From contig URXG01000006.1 in assembly GCA_900551715.1 (NCBI GenBank), positions 1-60,195 of the forward strand: a DNA stretch of 60,195 nucleotides. The letters are read 5' to 3'. The stretch comes from an uncultured Blautia sp. (GTDB taxonomy: Bacteria > Bacillota > Clostridia > Lachnospirales > Lachnospiraceae). Within the stretch, counting starts at the first letter, position 1, and each line of letters begins with the position of its first letter. Both the position numbers and the translations under genes were made by a program. Below the pieces are notes generated by a model. That model had not been told where the DNA came from. It searched no databases and worked only from the letters and a program-made list of their open reading frames with translations. Positions 52,399 to 60,195 of the stretch are shown here, one piece after another.

Positions 52399-52438
52399 GT
52401 CAACTGTGTTTGACAGTGGACAAGGGCACAAGTATAGT
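52399..52438 (+). promoter_or_regulatory. Promoter of the glycosidase cluster with overlapping inverted repeat
   Basis: TTGACA (52410-52415), 17-bp spacer, TATAGT (52433-52438). GTCAA (52399-52403) and TTGAC (52410-52414) form an inverted repeat over the -35, a plausible operator for a repressor. No regulator gene is adjacent in the window. Confidence 0.6.
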
Positions 52439-52478
52439 ATTTTTAGAAGATAAAAAGAGTATGGAGGAAGCAGACAAT

Positions 52479-54062
52479 ATGGCATCTTTTTGCGTTCTTG
52501 ACGAATTTGAAGTTCATAAAAATAAGAAATTTTTGGAAATTGCAGAGGAATTAAAACCGGAGCTTTATGAGAAGAAAATTTTTCCCGTAAAACTTCTTGA
52601 ACTTGAGAAAGAGGGACATCAGGAACCAGTAATTAAATATGAAGAAAATATAGATAAACTGTCTGAAAAGGCTTTAAAAAAGAACGATGTGGCAGTCTTG
52701 GATTTTGGTAATCATAATGTCGGTTATGTGACACTTGATCTGGCATCAGTGGGAAGTCATCAGGATGCACCTGCATATATTTATACAAAATTTGCAGAGA
52801 GATTAGATGAACTGGCAGCAGATACAGAAAACTATAATGGTTGGATCAGTAAAGGGTGGATACAGGAAGAGTATATTCATGTAGATATACTTCCAGCAAA
52901 AATCAGACTTCCGAGAAGATACGCATTCCGATATATGGAAATCAGAGTGATTGATGTGTCTCTGAAATTTTCTCTTGTTGTAAAAAATGTAACGGCATCA
53001 GTGGTGTCAGCAGTGAAGGAAGAGATGGTTCAGCCAATAGTTTCTGAAAATCCTCTGTTAGAAAAGATTGATAAAGTCAGTGTAAGAACACTTCAGAACT
53101 GTATGCAACTTGTCTTTGAGGATGGTCCGAAACGGGACAGAAGAATGTGGCTTGGCGATTTGAGACTGCAGGCAAGAGCTAATTATAAAACATTTCATAA
53201 TATTGATCTGGTTAAACGATGCCTGTATTTGTTTGGCGGACTGACATTCAATGAAGGAAAAATTCCGGCATGCCTTTTTCTGGAACCGGAAATAGAGCCA
53301 GATGATACATACCTTTTTGATTACGCACTTCTTTATGGATCTGTACTTGTGGACTACTATGAAGAAACGAAAGACAGAAAAACCCTGGAAGATCTTTATC
53401 CTGTGGCAATTCGTCAGATTGAAATCGGTATAGATTATTTAAATGAAGAGGGAATTGTTCCGGATCACAGCGGAGAATTCTGGTGTTTTGTAGACTGGGG
53501 AGATGGACTTAATACACAGGCAGCATCTCTGGCAATCCTGATTTATTCTATGAGATACGGAATTCGTCTGGCAGAACATATGGATGATAAAAAGACAGCT
53601 GATTTTTTGAATGCTAAAATGCAGAAACTTAAGAAGACTGCAGTAGAACATTTCTGGGATGAAGAACAACAACTTTTTGTCAGCGGAGATGAGCGTCAGA
53701 TATCATGGGCAACACAGGTATGGATGATTCTTGCCAGAGTGTTCGATAAAGAAAAAAACCGCAAACTGATACTACATACAATTGAAGTAAATCCGAGGAT
53801 TCGTATGGTGACACCATATATGTATCATCATTATATAGATGCACTGATACGCTCTGATGAAAAACAAAGAGCGTTAGATGAAATGATTCGTTACTGGGGA
53901 GAAATGATTCATGATGGTGCAGATACATTCTGGGAAGTATATAATCCATATAACAAATTTGAGTCTCCATATGGATCAGTGGCTGTAAATAGTTTCTGCC
54001 ATGCGTGGAGCTGTACGCCCACATATTTTCTCAGAAAATTTTATACAAAAAATGATAAATAA
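52479..54062 (+). CDS. GH78-like alpha-L-rhamnosidase-family protein (first)
   Basis: A 527-residue protein with a beta-rich N-terminal half and an (alpha/alpha)6 catalytic barrel. The GH78-type motif DGPKRDRRMWLGD lies at about 215-227; the position of the usual catalytic Glu is Asp. No signal peptide, so cytoplasmic. It starts at the ATG at 52479 behind GGAGG; the frame is open upstream across the promoter. Shorter than classic GH78 (lacks some N-terminal beta modules). Likely releases a terminal deoxy sugar; substrate unknown. Confidence 0.75.
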   Translation: MASFCVLDEFEVHKNKKFLEIAEELKPELYEKKIFPVKLLELEKEGHQEPVIKYEENIDKLSEKALKKNDVAVLDFGNHNVGYVTLDLASVGSHQDAPAYIYTKFAERLDELAADTENYNGWISKGWIQEEYIHVDILPAKIRLPRRYAFRYMEIRVIDVSLKFSLVVKNVTASVVSAVKEEMVQPIVSENPLLEKIDKVSVRTLQNCMQLVFEDGPKRDRRMWLGDLRLQARANYKTFHNIDLVKRCLYLFGGLTFNEGKIPACLFLEPEIEPDDTYLFDYALLYGSVLVDYYEETKDRKTLEDLYPVAIRQIEIGIDYLNEEGIVPDHSGEFWCFVDWGDGLNTQAASLAILIYSMRYGIRLAEHMDDKKTADFLNAKMQKLKKTAVEHFWDEEQQLFVSGDERQISWATQVWMILARVFDKEKNRKLILHTIEVNPRIRMVTPYMYHHYIDALIRSDEKQRALDEMIRYWGEMIHDGADTFWEVYNPYNKFESPYGSVAVNSFCHAWSCTPTYFLRKFYTKNDK

Positions 54063-54077
54063 AGGAGCTGGCAGGGA

Positions 54078-56042
54078 ATGAGCAAAAGTTATTGGATCTG
54101 GTATCCGGGGGATTTTGAATTATATCATGGAATGAAACAGAATTTCAGTCGTGTGGAAAGAGGATTTGGATGGCCTGCTTTCTGGAAGAGCGAGGGGTTT
54201 CGCAACAGAGTGGCTTTTCGACGTACCTATTATCTGGAACAGGAAACATCTTTTAAGGTATATTCCAATGCAATTGGTCATGTATTGGTTGGGGAAAAGA
54301 AATATCCTTTTGAAAAGAAAATTGTCTGTGGACCTGGTGAAGTTTCGATTGCAGTCCATGCTGGCTGCGTTGAAGCCTTTCCATGTATTTATGTAGAAGG
54401 GGATATAATCTGCTCTGATAAAGGGTGGATGGTAGAAGATTATGATCAGGAAGCACTTCCGGCTGGCAGAAGCAAATATTTCACCAGAGTGGAACAGAAT
54501 CCGACAATCTGGGAATACAGTGAAAAAGTTTATGGACCAATAAATGTCAGTGAATATAAAGGGGGAACTCTTTATGAATTTGAGACGGAATTGAATGCAG
54601 TACTTGAAGCTGAATTCAGGAATGGATATCAGTCGGTACTGATTTGTTGTGGTGAATCCAGAGAAGAAGCAATTGATCCTGTAAATTGCTATTACAGTTG
54701 GCACCCACATAAAGAGACCGGTAAATGTCCATGTTGTGCAGTACATTTTGCATATATTCCAGATTGTAAACCAGGTGAAATTACTCTCAGAGCACATCAC
54801 CAGTATGTGGATATTCCTATTAAAGCTTCTTTTCATTGTGGAGAAGAACGTCTGAATCAGATATGGTCTGTGGCAGAGCATACATTCCGTCTCTGCAGTG
54901 GCATTTTCTTTATTGATGGTGCAAAACGTGATAAATGGATCTGGTCCGGTGATGCTTATCAGAGCTTTTTTGTAAATCGTTATCTGATGGCGGATGCTGA
55001 TATTGATCAAAGAACAATCCTGGTGCTTCGTGGAAACGACCCGATGACGAAACACATCAATACAATTGTAGACTATTCTCTGCTGTGGCTTCTGGGTGTG
55101 GACTATCACAATGAAGGATATGGAGAAAGAGAATTCCTGGAGCTTGTTTATCCGAAGATGATTTCTCTTATGAAATTCTGCAATGACAGATGTGATGAAC
55201 ATGGATTTCTGATCGGAAAAGAAAAAGACTGGATATATATCGACTGGGCAGACATGGACAAGGATGGACCGCTCTGTGCAGAACAGATGCTTTATGCGGC
55301 ATGCTTTAATGTAATGGCAAAGATCAGCGAACAGCTTGGCAAGGATGGAAGTGCTTACAGACAGGAATATGAAAAACTGACTGCTGCCATCGAGGAATTT
55401 TTCTGGGATGAAGAAAAAGGAGCTTATATTGATTCCTTTACTTCAGGCAAACGAAATGTGACAAGACATGCGAATATTTTTGCGATTCTGTTTGATATTG
55501 CAGATAAGCAGAAGCAGGAAAAAATCCTCACAAATGTACTCGAAAGTAAAGAGATTCCGGCTATTACTACCCCATATTTTAATTTCTTTGAGCTGGACGT
55601 ACTGTGTCAAATGGGAAAACTTACAGAAGTTCTGGACAAGATCCGTTCTTACTGGGGTGGTATGCTGGATCTAGGAGCAGTTACATTCTGGGAAGAATAC
55701 GATCCGTCCGTACCGAAGGAAGAACAGTACGATATGTATGGAGATCATTTTGGCAAGAGTCTCTGTCATGCATGGGCAGCAAGCCCAATTTATTTCCTGG
55801 CAAAATATTTTGCAGGACTGGATCTTGTGAATAAAGACGGCATTTCTTATGTATTAAAACCGCAGATGCAGTATTTTACAGATCTGGATTGTGCACTTCC
55901 TGTTGGAAATCAAGGTTCCGTTCATCTGATTTGGGATGGTGAATATCTGGAAGTGATTTCAGATGTTGATGGTGGAGTTTTGGAACTTGGTAAAGAAAGA
56001 ATTCCACTGATAAAAGGAAAAGTCAGAAGGGCAAAGATTTGA
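54078..56042 (+). CDS. GH78-like alpha-L-rhamnosidase-family protein (second)
   Basis: A 654-residue paralogue of the preceding gene. The catalytic motif reads DGAKRDKWIWSGD, again Asp at the Glu position. The C-terminal end has the EEYDP / HFGKSLCHAWAASPIYF region, matching the second catalytic acidic residue and the HAW block shared with the first copy. No signal peptide. It follows the first copy by 15 nt and precedes GH2 by 1 nt, so the three form one operon. Confidence 0.78.
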   Translation: MSKSYWIWYPGDFELYHGMKQNFSRVERGFGWPAFWKSEGFRNRVAFRRTYYLEQETSFKVYSNAIGHVLVGEKKYPFEKKIVCGPGEVSIAVHAGCVEAFPCIYVEGDIICSDKGWMVEDYDQEALPAGRSKYFTRVEQNPTIWEYSEKVYGPINVSEYKGGTLYEFETELNAVLEAEFRNGYQSVLICCGESREEAIDPVNCYYSWHPHKETGKCPCCAVHFAYIPDCKPGEITLRAHHQYVDIPIKASFHCGEERLNQIWSVAEHTFRLCSGIFFIDGAKRDKWIWSGDAYQSFFVNRYLMADADIDQRTILVLRGNDPMTKHINTIVDYSLLWLLGVDYHNEGYGEREFLELVYPKMISLMKFCNDRCDEHGFLIGKEKDWIYIDWADMDKDGPLCAEQMLYAACFNVMAKISEQLGKDGSAYRQEYEKLTAAIEEFFWDEEKGAYIDSFTSGKRNVTRHANIFAILFDIADKQKQEKILTNVLESKEIPAITTPYFNFFELDVLCQMGKLTEVLDKIRSYWGGMLDLGAVTFWEEYDPSVPKEEQYDMYGDHFGKSLCHAWAASPIYFLAKYFAGLDLVNKDGISYVLKPQMQYFTDLDCALPVGNQGSVHLIWDGEYLEVISDVDGGVLELGKERIPLIKGKVRRAKI

Positions 56043-56043
56043 G

Positions 56044-58443
56044 ATGAAAAAGATAGATTTTAACAGGGATTGGATATGCAGATGTCTTACCAGAGAAGAA
56101 AAAACATATCATGTGACACTTCCGCATGATGCTATGCGGAGTGAGCTGCGTACTGCAGAAAGCATTAGTGAGGGAAACTCAGGCTGGTATCTGGGCGGCG
56201 ATTATGAATATGTGAAACATGTTTTTGTTCCATCAGAGTATAGTGGAAAAAAAGTCCTTATTGAGTTTGAAAGCGTTTATCACAATGCAGAAGTTTACAT
56301 TAATGGACAAAAGGCAGCTTACAGACCATATGGATATACAAATTTTTATGTAGATACTGAGGGGCTTCTGAAATACGAAGCACAGAATGAAATTCGCGTG
56401 ATCGCACGAAATTCCGATCAGCCAAACAGCCGCTGGTATTCTGGAACAGGTATTTATCGTCCGGTATATCTCTGGACAGGTAATAAGAAATACATTCCAG
56501 TAAATGGAATCAAGATTCATACAGTAAGCTACGCACCGGCAGTGATTGAAGCAGAAATCAAAACTTCCTGCCCGGGAATGGTAAAAGTTGAAATCCTGGA
56601 CAAAGAGCAAAATGTTCTTGCACGAGAAGTAGAAAATACCGGACATCCGTCGATTTTTCAAATGGAAATCCCAAAGGCAAAACTCTGGGACTGTGATCAT
56701 CCGAATCTTTATACTCTGCGGGCGACATTTGGAGAAGATGTCGTAGAGGAAACCTTTGGAATCCGCCTTCTTGAGTGGAATCCAGAAAATGGTCTTACGA
56801 TCAACGGTAAGAGAGAAATACTTAGAGGTGCCTGTGTACATCATGATAACGGTGTGCTGGGAGCATGTACTTATCCGGAAGCTGAGGAGAGAAGAATTCG
56901 TATCCTTAAAGAGAATGGTTATAATGCAATTCGTTCTTCACATTATCCATGCTCCAAGGATATGCTGGATGTCTGTGACCGTCTGGGAATGTTGATGATG
57001 GATGAATATGTAGATGTCTGGTATATCCATAAAACAAAATATGATTATGCAGGATATCTGAACAAATGGTGGCAGCAGGATCTTAAGAATATGGTAGAGA
57101 AAGACTACAACCATCCGTGTGTTATTATGTACTCTACTGGAAATGAAGTAGCAGAGACTGCACAGAAAAAAGGAATTGAACTTACCGGAAGAATGACTTC
57201 TTATCTTCATAAACTGGATCCATACAGACCGGTAACCTGCGGAATCAACATTTTTTTTAACTTCTTAAGTTCCATGGGAATGGGCGTTTACAGCGATGAT
57301 AAAGCAGAAAAAAGCGCAGAGATTGCAGAGAAGGAAGCAAAGAAACCGGAAAAAGAAAAAAAGAAGCCGGTAGGAAGTGAATTTTATAATACACTTGCTT
57401 GTCTGGTCGGAGACTACTTCATGAAGATTGGAGCAACTCTCCCGCCATGTGACTGGAAAACGAAAAATGCCTTTGCAAATATGGATATCGCTGGTTACAA
57501 TTATGGGCTTTTCCGTTATAAACATGACTTGAAGAAATATCCGCAGCGTCTGATCCTTGGAACAGAGACTTTTTGCAAGGATGCGTACAGCTTCTGGGAA
57601 ATTGCCAAGAAGAATAAACGAATTCTGGGAGATTTTGTCTGGTCTGGATGGGAGTATATTGGAGAAACCGGAGACGGTGCTGCTGAATACGAAGATTATA
57701 AAGGTAAAATGCCGCATACAAGAATGACCGGAAACAACGGAAGAATTGATCTTCTTGGAAAACCGCGTGCAGAGGCTGCCTATACAAGGGTTGCTTTTGA
57801 AAGAGAAACAGGTCCGTTTATCGCTGTAAAACCTGTCTATCAGAAAGAAAATCTTCAGCTGACCGGATGGGCTTTGACTAAGGCACTGGAGAGCTGGTCA
57901 TGGAGAGGCTGTGCCGGAGAAAAAGCAGAGGTTGAAGTTTTTGCAAGGGCAGCAGAAGTAGAACTTTTGATCAATGGTAAGAAGGTTGCTCATGGTAAAG
58001 TAAAGAAATGCAGGACAAAATTCCATATTCCATATGAAGATGGTGAGATTACAGCAGTTTCTTATGATAAGAACGGACATGAGATTAACCGCCAGACGTT
58101 GGTGACGGCAAATGAAGAAACTATACTTCATATTAAACCGGAACAGGAAACAGTAGAAGCGGGCAAATTATTGTTTATTCCATTACAGTATGGAGACTTT
58201 AACGGAAACTGGAAACCAATGGAAAAACATCATCTTAAAGTTACTGTAGAAAATGGCACACTTGAAGGATTGGGAAGTGCATGTGCATATGTTGAAGGTA
58301 ATTATGCACAGGATACTGTTGATACGTATTATGGAGAGGCAATGGCTGTAGTGCGTGCCAGAGAAACCGGACATGTGAAGATCATTGTTTCCGATGAAGA
58401 AAAAACATATACCTGTGAGATCCCGGTAATTGTAGCAAAATAA
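56044..58443 (+). CDS. Glycoside hydrolase family 2 enzyme (beta-galactosidase/glucuronidase type)
   Basis: A 799-residue GH2 enzyme. N-terminal jelly-roll domain (GNSGWYLGGDYEYVKHV), immunoglobulin-like domain, then the TIM barrel with acid/base Glu368 in YSTGNEVAE and the nucleophile Glu508 in LGTETFC. A Lys/Glu-rich stretch (about 418-442) interrupts the barrel. C-terminal DUF4982-like and Ig-like domains follow. No signal peptide; cytoplasmic. The activity (galactosidase, glucuronidase, other) cannot be told from sequence. Confidence 0.9.
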   Translation: MKKIDFNRDWICRCLTREEKTYHVTLPHDAMRSELRTAESISEGNSGWYLGGDYEYVKHVFVPSEYSGKKVLIEFESVYHNAEVYINGQKAAYRPYGYTNFYVDTEGLLKYEAQNEIRVIARNSDQPNSRWYSGTGIYRPVYLWTGNKKYIPVNGIKIHTVSYAPAVIEAEIKTSCPGMVKVEILDKEQNVLAREVENTGHPSIFQMEIPKAKLWDCDHPNLYTLRATFGEDVVEETFGIRLLEWNPENGLTINGKREILRGACVHHDNGVLGACTYPEAEERRIRILKENGYNAIRSSHYPCSKDMLDVCDRLGMLMMDEYVDVWYIHKTKYDYAGYLNKWWQQDLKNMVEKDYNHPCVIMYSTGNEVAETAQKKGIELTGRMTSYLHKLDPYRPVTCGINIFFNFLSSMGMGVYSDDKAEKSAEIAEKEAKKPEKEKKKPVGSEFYNTLACLVGDYFMKIGATLPPCDWKTKNAFANMDIAGYNYGLFRYKHDLKKYPQRLILGTETFCKDAYSFWEIAKKNKRILGDFVWSGWEYIGETGDGAAEYEDYKGKMPHTRMTGNNGRIDLLGKPRAEAAYTRVAFERETGPFIAVKPVYQKENLQLTGWALTKALESWSWRGCAGEKAEVEVFARAAEVELLINGKKVAHGKVKKCRTKFHIPYEDGEITAVSYDKNGHEINRQTLVTANEETILHIKPEQETVEAGKLLFIPLQYGDFNGNWKPMEKHHLKVTVENGTLEGLGSACAYVEGNYAQDTVDTYYGEAMAVVRARETGHVKIIVSDEEKTYTCEIPVIVAK

Positions 58444-58525
58444 AATTTATAGGCAATATAAACAAAAACAAACATCACAATTTGTGCAAGATTTCCTGGA
58501 AAATTTTGCTTGTGAAAATTCAATA

Positions 58526-58589
58526 AAAAAATGCTTCCATTTACGACTGAAAAAGTGCAGTCTGCGAAAAAAATGGGAGCAATTTTTTA
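58526..58589 (+). terminator. Terminator after the GH2 gene
   Basis: Imperfect arms at 58526-58543 and 58571-58589 (poly-A side with TTTTTT side) enclose a perfect GACTG/CAGTC hairpin (58546-58550 with 58559-58563). It separates the three-gene operon from the GH3 gene. Confidence 0.7.
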
Positions 58590-58678
58590 ATTTATGTTAA
58601 ATTTAAGCCATGGAAATTGTGGAAGCACTTGAGCGATGAGGCTTACCCATATTTCAGGGAAAGAAAGGAGATACAATC

Positions 58679-60195
58679 ATGAGCAGAAAAAATATCTGGC
58701 GTGGTCTGACTACTCTTACAGCGTCTCTTCTGACCGTTTCTGTTGCGGCAGGACCTGTAGTAGACAGTTATCGTACAGACATCGACAAATTTCTTGGCAC
58801 AAAGAGCAGTGCTATGGTAACAGACAGTACAGATGAGGATCTGTACACATATAAGTCTGACTACTCTAGCACTACAGAACTTCTGGATTCTATTGAGGAT
58901 CTCGGAGAACGTATGAGCGAGGAAGGAACAGTTCTGTTAAAGAATGAGAACAATGCACTTCCGCTGTCAAAAGATGAGACACAGAAATTGTCCCTTCTTG
59001 GATTTTCCAGCTACTATCCGGTACAGGGTGGTGACATGGGAAGTTCCCTGACTGAAAATGAAGGAACAGATGCAGATACAGTAGATTTTGTTGAAGCATT
59101 AGCTGCAAAGGGATTCAGTATCAATGAAGAGGTTCAGAAGCTGTACAAGAGTCTGGAATCTGAGTTCAAGACAGAGGTTAACATGTGGGGAAATATCATG
59201 GAATATTACCACGTTACAGCACCTGCAACAGACGGTGTATTTGCAAGTAAAGAGCCTTTACAGGAAACAATGGACAGTGTAGACAGCCAGTGGAAAGATT
59301 CTATGGATGATTATAATGTCATGCTGGTAACGATCGGACGTTCCTCTACAGAGAACGGAACTTATCTTCCGGGCGTTGACGGTGTAGATGCGTCTCAGGA
59401 TCTGAATCAGACGGATCCACTTGGATTAAGTGATGATGAACGTGATCTGATCAATGCTGCAGTTGAAGCAAAAGAAAATAATGGTGGTAAAGTCATTGTT
59501 ATGCTGAATAATGCAAATGCAATGGAAATCGATGAGATCAAAAACAATGATGGTGTAGATGCTATCCTGGAAGTTGGTCTTCCGGGAGGTTATGGTTTCT
59601 ATGGTGTTGCAGATATCCTTTCCGGAGAGGCAAATCCATCCGGTCATCTGACAGACACTTATGCTGTGACAAATGCCAACTCACCGGCAGCACAGAACTT
59701 TGGAAACTATGAGTGGACAAACGCAGATCCTTCTGTAAACATCAATGCAGAGGAAGTTGAAGCAGAAGATATTTATACAGGATATAAATATTATGAAACC
59801 AGATATGCAGATACTGTACTTGGACAGGGAAATGCAGACGCAACCGTAGGAAGCTCTACAGGAAAAGCATGGAATTATGATGATGAAGTATCTTATCCAT
59901 TTGGATATGGTCTTTCTTATACAACTTTCGAGCAGACTCTTAAGAGTGTAGATGTAGATCTTTCTAACAGAACTGTAACCGCTGAAGTAGAAGTTAAAAA
60001 CACTGGTGATGTTGCAGGTAAAGATGTTGTACAGCTTTATACTTCTGTTCCGTATACAGACTACGATGTAGAGAACAAAGTAGAAAAATCTGCAGTTCAG
60101 CTTCTGGATTATGAAAAAACAGATATAATTGAACCAGGCAAAAGCCAGACTGTTACAATTACAGCAGATGCACAGGATATGGCAAGCTGGGACAG
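58679..60195 (+). CDS. Exported glycoside hydrolase family 3 enzyme, 3' end outside window
   Basis: At least 505 codons, open at the window edge. The ATG at 58679 has AAAGGAG upstream. An N-terminal hydrophobic signal (about 8-27) suggests export. The visible part is the GH3 C-terminal domain type (SEEGTVLLKNENNALPL, then LPGGYGFYGVADILSG and HLTDTYA) followed by a fibronectin-like region (YPFGYGLSYTTFEQ). The catalytic (alpha/beta)8 domain with the nucleophile Asp would come later, so the protein has the domain-swapped GH3 order found in rumen and gut bacteria. Substrate unknown; beta-glucosidase likely. Confidence 0.85.
   Translation, partial: MSRKNIWRGLTTLTASLLTVSVAAGPVVDSYRTDIDKFLGTKSSAMVTDSTDEDLYTYKSDYSSTTELLDSIEDLGERMSEEGTVLLKNENNALPLSKDETQKLSLLGFSSYYPVQGGDMGSSLTENEGTDADTVDFVEALAAKGFSINEEVQKLYKSLESEFKTEVNMWGNIMEYYHVTAPATDGVFASKEPLQETMDSVDSQWKDSMDDYNVMLVTIGRSSTENGTYLPGVDGVDASQDLNQTDPLGLSDDERDLINAAVEAKENNGGKVIVMLNNANAMEIDEIKNNDGVDAILEVGLPGGYGFYGVADILSGEANPSGHLTDTYAVTNANSPAAQNFGNYEWTNADPSVNINAEEVEAEDIYTGYKYYETRYADTVLGQGNADATVGSSTGKAWNYDDEVSYPFGYGLSYTTFEQTLKSVDVDLSNRTVTAEVEVKNTGDVAGKDVVQLYTSVPYTDYDVENKVEKSAVQLLDYEKTDIIEPGKSQTVTITADAQDMASWD

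Noticed and set aside
54120..55202. Long minus-strand open frame (360 codons) opposite the second GH78-like gene
   Set aside because: No motif; the plus strand carries conserved glycosidase residues.
56205..56225. Second parS-like sequence (ATGTGAAACATG)
   Set aside because: Only the right half matches and it lies inside the GH2 coding frame.
58605..58650. Catabolite-repression (cre) site before the GH3 gene
   Set aside because: The best match (TGGAAGCACTTGAG) departs from the consensus at key positions.
1..60195. CRISPR arrays, tRNA, rRNA or tmRNA genes
   Set aside because: No regularly spaced direct repeats and no tRNA or rRNA-like sequence were recognised; this was read by eye, so a covariance search is the test.

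Overview
The window is a 60.2-kb stretch of a Gram-positive gut anaerobe of the Lachnospiraceae (Blautia-like), spanning the chromosomal replication origin. This rests on gene order (rpmH-rnpA-yidD-yidC-jag-mnmE-mnmG-rsmG on one strand; dnaA-dnaN-S4-recF on the other), low-GC codon use, Firmicutes-type promoters and ribosome binding sites, and a gut-type glycosidase cluster at the right end. The genus is inference; no rRNA or tRNA gene was seen.

Layout. 1-1800 holds decayed DNA: a broken IS200/IS605-type tnpB, an N-terminal piece of an IS1182-like transposase, a perfect ParB-type parS palindrome and the tail of a PhzF-family gene. 1819-9984 is accessory: a nucleoside deaminase, a NarL-type two-component system divergent from an ABC-2 exporter operon with a long structured leader, an alpha/beta hydrolase and a threonine-aldolase-like enzyme. 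10110-15106 is a four-gene Gld-like ABC operon (ATPase, permease, GldG-like, DUF4340-like). 15300-22604 is the conserved left arm of oriC. 22605-24750 is a bipartite origin with two DnaA-box clusters around dnaA. 24750-30540 runs dnaN, S4 protein, recF, an unusual TPR/acidic/ATPase protein and rsmA.

30541-38400 carries a small secreted protein, a candidate structured RNA, an S1-domain protein, a regulated pyrophosphatase, a flavin reductase, aroK, murA and metK behind a SAM-I riboswitch. 38569-46070 is an OmpR-type two-component system followed by a cluster resembling the Bacillus yaaO-tmk-holB-yaaT-yabB-rsmI region, with a guanylate-kinase-like gene in the tmk position. gyrB and gyrA follow, about 19 kb from recF, then a membrane-anchored protein and an acyltransferase. 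The right end (52479-60195) is a glycosidase cluster: two GH78-like proteins, a GH2 enzyme and the start of an exported GH3 enzyme.

Genes almost all point away from oriC (minus to its left, plus to its right). The clear exception is the three-gene ABC exporter operon at 4648-7887, which is head-on to replication. The best candidates for undescribed biology are the ABC-exporter leader RNA (4455-4606), the candidate RNA at 31537-31674, the TPR-ATPase next to recF, and the Gld-like operon.
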